NCBI GenBank assembly: GCA_936450465.1
Contig: OW388298.1
Location: 7,052,035 to 7,116,034 of the forward strand
Direction of reading: 5' to 3'
From: Gibbula magus
Taxonomy: Eukaryota > Mollusca > Gastropoda > Trochida > Trochidae
Length of the DNA: 64,000 nucleotides
The notes under the pieces are model-generated. The model did no database searches and had not been told where the DNA came from. It saw only the letters and a list, made by a program, of their open reading frames with translations. Of this stretch, positions 56,970 through 64,000 are shown piece after piece. Both the position numbers and the translations under genes were made by a program. Each line of letters starts with the position of its first letter. The first letter of the stretch is position 1.

Positions 56970-57333
56970 TAACTAGTTCAGATAATGCTTGATAGATTAA
57001 TTCAAGCAATTCTTACAAGTGCAGATACTGTTTGATAGAGAAATTCAAACAATTCTTACTAGTGCAGATAATGTTTGGTAGATTAATTCAAACAATTCTT
57101 ACAAGTGCAGATAATGTTTGATAGAGAAATTCAAGCAATTCTTACAAGTGCAGATAATGTTTGATAGAGAAATTCAAGCAATTCTTACAAGTGCAGATAC
57201 TGTTTGATAGAGAAATTAAAACAATTCTTACAAATGCAGATAATGTTTGATAGAGAAATTCAAGCAATTCTTACAAGTGCAGATAATGTTTGATAGAGAA
57301 ATTCAAGCAATTCTTACAAGTGCAGATAATGCA
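56970..57333. repeat. Minisatellite, unit about 43 bp, eight to nine copies
   Basis: The unit is GATAATGTTTGATAGAGAAA, TTCAAGCAATTCTTACAAGT and GCA. Confidence 0.93.
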
Positions 57334-57397
57334 CAGTGAGGATGGTAAGTTGATAGTTGATAATATCTGAAAAGTACTGAAACATGTAATTTGTAAA

Positions 57398-57525
57398 TTA
57401 AAGGCGCTGTTGCACGTTTTTCTTACTGAAAAAAGTGATCTTACGAAAAGCTAATAAATGTTGCCAATCGATACCAATACCCCTGAATCAATAAAAAGTG
57501 CAAAAACGTGCTACAGCGCCTTTAA
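57398..57525. mobile_element. TTAA-flanked MITE, family D
   Basis: TTAAAGGCGCTGTTGCACGT at the left, AACGTGCTACAGCGCCTTTAA at the right. Only 128 bp with both TTAA. The subterminal GTGCTAC...AACGT words resemble family C at 22069. Confidence 0.8.
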
Positions 57526-57958
57526 ACTGATAGCTATCGGGGATGAATTCCCTTTAAATAGTTCCTGCTACAAAATGTTTCTCTTTGATATGGTCACGAA
57601 AAATTACAATCATGAATCGTTTTCACCGAAAGCTTATTTTCTTCCACAAATTAAGCACGATATTATTATTTTAAATTTGTATATGTATTTAAAGTTGTGG
57701 TGGTGAAGAACTAGATAGAGATGAAGTTTTATAATTGAATGAGGACAGTTATGCCAACTATTTATTTCCGGGGGATCTTTAATGGTATCATTTAAGTGAA
57801 AAATAGCTTGCCCAACGGTGAGTTTTAAATTTCTGATGTTGTCTAATAAACCAGGACCACATTCTTTTATGAGTACTGTATACAATAGTGAAGAGATATA
57901 CACAGTGAAAAATCTTATTTTCAAGTTGACTTTAGATAAAATGTCCCTTATATTTTAT

Positions 57959-59635
57959 TGACAACACGACGAACACTTGTTCGGTTACGCGGGTAGATTG
58001 ATTTATTAGCTCTGATGGAGAACGGAGTTGAAACTTATTACAATAAATTCCCTGGAACAAAAAATACACAAAGATTAGCAAATGGTGAAACCACATTACA
58101 TGAGCATTCAAATAACGTATACAAGTGAAATAAACTGAAGTATAATCCTTTCAAAGCATTATAACATTTATACTAGGGCATAATCACATACAGCAGCACA
58201 TGATAATTCATAAATCCATCACATTAAAACAATATTGCATGGAATAATACTATTTACAAATAGATATATAAACATAAACTAAACCAACCTCGTCTCAGGG
58301 ACGCAAGCCTCCAACTCGAGTCAGAGAAGCGCATGTTATCAGTGATACCTAAATGTAAAATAGGAACTAATTAACTAAATGTAAATACCGAACTTGGCAT
58401 ATACTGTCTAACTTACATAACTAAACTGATAATATAATACATAATACAATACTGTAACATTTACTTATGTTAAATAAACTTAACCTTAAGTGAATGCATA
58501 GTTACAATAATATATTCTAACTATGAATTTATTAATGCCCTAAATACTATAAACATTATGTACCTATTATACTTATTCTACCATGTTGTAGATACCTAAC
58601 TTAAGCAAATATATATTATAAAATAACTCACGGCATATGATGTACTTCATGTGCCAACACTATCATAAAAGCTAATGATACATAAGAATATTTACACCAT
58701 GATAATGATATATAATGACAGCATAAATGATATTATTATAGCATTTTACTATGCCGTAACATGATCTAAAACATAAATACATATAATATAAACTACACAT
58801 AACCTACACAAATAACTAGAGATATAACTTGAACTTACCCTACACACTGTGGTGTGAAGATCGTGGTGGCCAAAAAGAACAATATGCCGAGTAATAGAGA
58901 GAGAAGAGAGTAGAGGCGTAAGGTACATGACTATCACATACCAAGCTAACCTAAACAATAGACAAGCCTCTGACCACCAAGACACCCAAGTAGAACCCTA
59001 ACACATAGAACTTACTTAATTATCTAAGCTACAGTGAATAACTAGCTTGCATTGAAATAAGTATTGGTGCAAGTTTGCAAGTGTTATAGTAGAAACACAG
59101 GACAAGGGATAAAGTAACTAAAGGGGTATGTTTATGATATATTAAGCTGATGGTAAAAATGCTAAAGAAGTTCTAACGCTCTTGAATTATAGAACTCCCG
59201 TGCGGAAAACATTCTTCTCCACTTAGAGATTTTACGAGCGCTTTTCAGCGGAGCAGATTTCGGACTCGGGCCGCTCGAAAATTTTGAAAGCTGACAACCC
59301 ATGTGCGGCGCTATTTATAGTTTTACCGAGTCACATGATATGCAAACCCTAAAATGGCGGAACGCAAAAGTACGGCCAAAGGATAGATTCTAGAATGAGG
59401 AATTAACTTACACGATGGATTTACATATTATCTGAGGTAGGGATACCACATTATTAGATGCATATTTCTACTTTAGAAAAGTAAAATGTTACAAAGGGAC
59501 ATGTTCTGTTTTGCAAGCTAAACATAATATATGTTTGTACACCTTTCCCTGATGAAGGTCAAGGTTACACACGGTGAACCAGGAAATAACAGCGATTTCA
59601 GAAATTTACAAACTGACCGACTGAATTCCGTTACA
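57959..59635 (-). mobile_element. Candidate solo LTR with TATA box
   Basis: The minus strand starts TGTAACGGAATTCAGTCGG and ends CGTCGTGTTGTCA (TG...CA). It holds ACTATAAATAGCGCC near 59315, a start-like GGGTTGTCAGCTTTC about 25 bases on, and an AATAAA shortly before the end. This is the order of promoter and poly(A) signal in a Gypsy-type LTR. No target duplication and no internal region could be found, and 1.7 kb is long, so boundaries are uncertain. Confidence 0.35.
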
Positions 59636-60034
59636 ATATAATCTCATTGAAAATGAATATCATGTTATTCGTGTCTGCTGTGCATTTAGAAAGAAATGTA
59701 TAGATTATGAATTCTATCGTTACAGTAACTTAATTAGTAAGGCCTAAATGAAAAAAAAAAATGTTTCTGGTTTTTACAGGGTGACAAAAATGATGCGATG
59801 ACGCGATGTTTTTTTTATTTACGACATTTTTTTTGGTATGAAGAGATAAACAAACAAAATTTATACAATTATTTTTATGAATAAAGCACAAACCCTCTTA
59901 AAAATGTGTTATTATTCCAATTAAATAGTCAATAATCTCACCCCTACACTCCATCCCAACAGAAACGAGTGACATTTTCTATGTCCAATGATTTCTGTGG
60001 CTAGACAATTATAGTTATCTGCCCCTTACTTTTG

Positions 60035-60302
60035 TTAAAGGTGCATCCATTGTGTTTCATAAAATTTTATTTGGCTTAAATACATTCCAACACGTCATAT
60101 GTCCTGTTAACAATACAAACAAATTCACTAAGCTTGCATATTCATCCCCAATCGCCAAATATATCATAATTACTAGTTTTCAATTAAAATCGAGTAACAT
60201 CATTATGCATGTGCATAAACTGAAAGTGCATGTCCTATTTACATGAACAGTAGTTATATGACCTATTAAACATTATCTACCCAAATTTGTTATTTTATCT
60301 AA
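60035..60302. mobile_element. TTAA MITE family B, half copy
   Basis: It starts TTAAAGGTGCATCCATTGTG and matches the reverse complement of 8715-8981 almost base for base, then stops matching. Only one terminus is present. Confidence 0.85.
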
Positions 60303-61009
60303 GGCCTAACCCCTCATTTTAAATATTTGTTTGACTCAAACCATAAATAAATTTGTCTAAGTATAAATTTTAATTCTATGAAATTGTATGAATCATTATT
60401 GAAATGTTATATACTTTGGGTATGTGTCCTGGAAAAAAACGTGAATAAGCTTATTATAAAAAAGCTTTTTCAATTATTGTTTTCCAGTCTAAATTATAAA
60501 TTAGTTATAAATCCACTTCAGTCAATGTGAATATATTGTGAAACTCTATGCAAAATAGTTTTCTGTCATAAATGTTGATTTAAGCTAGGAAAAATATAAC
60601 ACTCTCATTCTTGTGAATACTGTGACAAACAATGTAAGTTTTAGAAACACATAATTGCAAACAATATTGGTCTGAAATCACTTGTGCTTGCTAAGACACA
60701 ATTTCAATTTCATTTTGTCCACATGTACATGCAATTGCTGTTTAAAGTCTCCATATGATAGGTCAACTAAGAGGATATGATTGAGTAAAATATGAGATTG
60801 AGGCATCCAATAAAGCTACCAAATTTAGAGTCTTGAGATTATAGGTACCACTAAGAGTACATGGCTAAACGCTAAACCTACCTTCAGTAAATGTGAATTG
60901 CATGAAATGAAAATTAATCTCTTTGTCTCTTTGAGAAACATTGTTTGGTACCATATAACTTACCAACACTCAATTCAATTACAACTAAACAATTACATAC
61001 ATTTTGCAG
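60303..61009. other. No gene seen
   Basis: AT-rich unique sequence leading to a weak acceptor-like ATTTTGCAG at 61001-61009. Confidence 0.35.
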
Positions 61010-63129
61010 GACCAGAGGAAGACCTGGGAAAATGTCATACCGAAAGAAGATCCTGGGAGGATGCCATGCTGGGCTGAAGACCTGGGAGGAAGCCATGGCA
61101 GAAGCAGACTTGGGAGGATGCCATGCTGGAGGAAGACCTGGGTTGATGCCATGCCAGAAGAAGACCTTGGAGGATGCCATGCTGGAATAAGGCCTGGGAG
61201 GATGCCATGCTGGAAGAAGATCTGGCAGGATGCCATGCCGGAATAAGATCTGGCAGGATGCCATGCTGGAAGAAGGCCTGGGAGGATGCCATGCCGGAAG
61301 CAGACCTGGGAGGATGCCTTGCTGGAAGCCGACCTGGGAGGATGCCATGCTGGAAGAAGATCTGGCAGGATGCCATGCTGGAAGAAGGCCTGGGAGGATG
61401 CCATGCCGGAAGCAGACCTGGGAGGATGCCATGCTGGAAGAAGGCCTGGGAGGATGCCATGCCGTAAGCAGACCTGGGAGGATGCCATGCCGGAAGCAGA
61501 CCTGGGAGGATGCCATGCCGGAAGAAGATCTGGCAGGATGCCATGCGGGAAGAAGGCCTGGGAGGATGCCATGCCGGAAGCAGACCTGTGAGGATGCCAT
61601 GCTGGAAGAAGATCTGGCAGGATGCCATGCTGGAAGAAGGCCTGGGAGGATGCCATGCCGGAAGCCGACCTGTGAGGATGCCATGCTGGAAGAAGATCTG
61701 GCAGGATGCCATGCTGGAAGAAGATCTGGCAGGATGCCATGCTGGAAAAGGGCCTGGGAGGATGCCATGCCGGAAGCAGACCTGGGAGGATGCCTTGCTG
61801 GAAGCCGACCTGGGAGAATGCCATGCTGGAAGAAGATCTGGCAGGATGCCATGCTGGAAGAAGGCCTGGGAGGATGCCATGCCGGAAGCAGACCTGGGAG
61901 GATGCCTTGCTGGAAGCCGACCTGGGAGGATGCCATGCTGGAAGAAGATCTGGCAGGATGCCATGCTGGAAGAAGGCCTGGGAGGATGCCATGCCGGAAG
62001 CAGACCTGGGAGGATGCCATGCCGGAAGCAGACCTGGGAGGATGCCATGTCGGAAGCAGACCTGGGAGGATGCCATGCCGGAAGCAGACCTTGGAGGATG
62101 CCATGCAGGAAGCAGACCTGGGAGGATGCCATGCTGGAGGAAGACCTGGGAGGATGCCATGCCGGAAGCAGACCTGGGAGGATGCCATGCTGGAATAAGA
62201 TCTGGCAGGATGCCATGCTGGAAGAAGGCCTGGGAGGATGCCATGCTGGAAGAAGATCTGGCAGGATGCCATGCTGGAAGAAGGCCTTGGAGGATGCCAT
62301 GCTGGAAGAAGGCCTTGGAGGATGCCATGCTGGAAGAAGGCCTGGGAGGATGCCATGCTGGAAGCAGACCTGGGAGGATGCCATGCTGGAATAAGATCTG
62401 GCAGGATGCCATGCCGGAAGCAGACCTGGGAGGATGCCATGCTGGAAGAAGGCCTGGGAGGATGCCATGCCGGAAGCCGACCTGGGAGGATGCCATGCTG
62501 GAAGAAGATCTGGCAGGATGCCATGCTGGAAGAAGGCCTGGGAGGATGCCATGCCGGAAGCAGACCTGGGAGGATGCCATGCCGGAAGCAGACCTGGGAG
62601 GATGCCATGTCGGAAGCAGACCTGGGAGGATGCCATGCTGGAAGAAGGCCTGGGAGGATGCCATGCTGGAAGGAGGCCTGGGAGGATGCCAATCTGGAAG
62701 CAGACCTGGGAGGATGCGATGCTGGAAGAAGGCCTGGGAGGATGCCATGCCGGAAGAAGATCTGGCTGGATGCCATGCCGGAAGCAGACCTGGGAGGATG
62801 CCATGTCGGAAGCCGACCTGGGAGGACGCCATGCCAGAAGAAGACTTTGGAGGATGCCATGCTGGAAGCCCACCTGGGAGGACGCCAAACCAGAAGCATA
62901 CCTGAGAGGATGCCATGCTGGAAGCAGACCTGGGAGGACGCCATGTTGGAAGCAGACCTGGGAGAATGTCATGTCGGAAGCAGACCTGGGAGGATGCCAT
63001 GTTGGAAGCAGACCTTGGAGAATGCCATGTTGGAAGCAGACTTGGGAGGATGCCATGCCGGAAGCAGACCTGGGAGGATGCCATGCCGAAAAAAGATCAT
63101 GGAGGGTTCTGTTCCATGGGATGGTGTAG
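61010..63129. repeat. GC-rich minisatellite, unit 28 bp, about 74 copies
   Basis: The unit is GAAGCAGACCTGGGAGGATG followed by CCATGCCG, with main variants GAAGAAGATCTGGCAGGATG and GAAGAAGGCCTGGGAGGATG. Because 28 is not a multiple of three, each strand's three frames read the same peptide cycle of 28 residues in different phases. All three minus frames stay open for about 680-700 codons. All three plus frames entered from 61010 stop by 61248, because of GGAATAAG variants. The array is bounded by an acceptor-like ATTTTGCAG and a donor-like GTGTAG|GTATGA, but protein coding is not supported. Confidence 0.93.
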
Positions 63130-64000
63130 GTATGAACCATTTCTATTCATCAAAGCATATATCATGTTTACCATTTCCTGAATGGTGCCCAAAATTATAT
63201 GAAGTGCCGTAATATTGTTTAAAAGAAAGTTTATTAGATACGTTTTAGTCTTCATGTGTTCATACCAACTGGAAACTGTGTGTTTGCTCATTAGTCATGT
63301 TTGAGTTCATTTACTAAAGTTGAAAAGATTTGTCTAATTGAAGAGATAAGTTGCCTTTTTCATTGTTTTGATGAGGATTTAACCACTTCAAATTTTGTAA
63401 CCTATCTATAGACTTAAAGGGAAAGTTTTATCACCCATCTATCGGCAGCATCCGCCATCTTGGTCTCTTGGCATTACATGAAATGAAAACACCCTATACT
63501 TTAGCCAATTTGAATTTTTGAAAATATATAAACATAAACAATGATAGAATATACACATAGTAGCAAAAACCGTATCATAAAACTAATAAACAGTATGTTA
63601 TTAGGCCATAGCGAAGTTTTCCCCACTCGCAGATCCGATGAATGGCTTCGGTTCTCATTATTTATGTTTTTCAACAAATTCTCATAATCACGTTGTGAAT
63701 TGTAAAGTCATCAAATATTAACTTCATAAGTATATTTGAATTTGACTGTTTTAATCGTGTATTAAAAATGTGTAAACTCGAATATCCTCTAGAATTTTGT
63801 TCCCACAATAAATACCCTGATAGAACCCTTCTTTTAAAGAGCCATCAAATATGTTGATAGACAATCCGAAAAATTGCTAAAAATCTATCTCATTGAAATA
63901 TATACAATTAATTTTTCGCAGATTTTTACAACTGACAAAATAAGTGGAGAAATCAGTTTTAAGGTCAATCAGTTCAGTATTACGAAATTACAACCATTCA
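63130..64000. other. No gene seen
   Basis: AT-rich sequence to the window edge. A CCGCCATCTTGG word at 63451-63462 resembles a YY1-type site, without other promoter signs. Confidence 0.35.

Noticed and set aside
60914..63140. Open frames of about 680-700 codons in all three minus frames.
   Set aside because: Three overlapping frames open over the same 28-bp repeat is the expected artefact of a stop-free unit whose length is not a multiple of three.

Overview
The window is animal nuclear DNA. Genes are split by GT-AG introns, the background is AT-rich, and it is crowded with tRNA-derived SINEs, MITEs, minisatellites and fragments of Penelope-like and non-LTR retrotransposons. The style of the repeats (SINE tails ending in GCGGCGTTAAAC plus CTCAC runs, and tandem-core elements that open with a CCCCCGC hairpin and a CCGT microsatellite) suggests a lophotrochozoan, most likely a mollusc. 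No species can be named from the sequence alone.

Two protein genes can be supported, placed head to head about 7 kb apart. On the minus strand, 1287-3479 holds the first two coding exons of a DEDD-type death-effector-domain protein; its C-terminal part lies off the left edge. On the plus strand, 10434-43215 holds a complete nine-exon POU class 2 (Oct-1/Oct-2, POU2F) transcription factor of 600 codons. It has a glutamine-rich amino half built from frame-neutral exons, then a POU-specific domain, a POU homeodomain and a short Ser/Thr/Asn-rich tail. A 3' UTR of about 4.5 kb probably runs to a poly(A) signal near 47750. From memory, the human paralogue pairs DEDD/POU2F1 (1q23-q24) and DEDD2/POU2F2 (19q13.2) are also linked, so this looks like an ancient gene neighbourhood.

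The POU2F introns are filled with repeats: a 56-bp minisatellite (15.2-17.15 kb), a 36-bp minisatellite (18.7-20.0 kb), a hexamer array (25.4-25.8 kb), 45-bp and 28-bp arrays (28-30.2 kb), a CCTCA-rich array ending just upstream of exon 5, three related tandem-core mobile elements (35.9-36.8, 38.9-40.0, 41.1-42.4 kb), several SINEs, and terminal-inverted-repeat elements, some nested. A cluster of octamer motifs (the POU2F binding site) lies just inside intron 1, and a second, weaker octamer-like patch lies at 29.6-29.8 kb in intron 2.

From 47.8 kb to the right edge there is no recognisable conserved gene. The stretch holds MITEs, a Mutator-like element with a 10-bp target duplication, retrotransposon fragments, a candidate solo LTR with a TATA box, and a 2.1-kb GC-rich array of a 28-bp unit (61.0-63.1 kb) that gives long open frames but is probably non-coding.

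The most distinctive feature is a set of near-perfect palindromes of about 110-145 bp (6.1, 7.8, 40.2, 50.0, 54.1 kb). They share a small CTCG...GCTCG apex, and most share an ATTCTCTA terminus, yet their arms are largely unrelated. Another is a family of 5S-rRNA-like sequences at the left edge. Several TTAA-flanked MITE families also recur.
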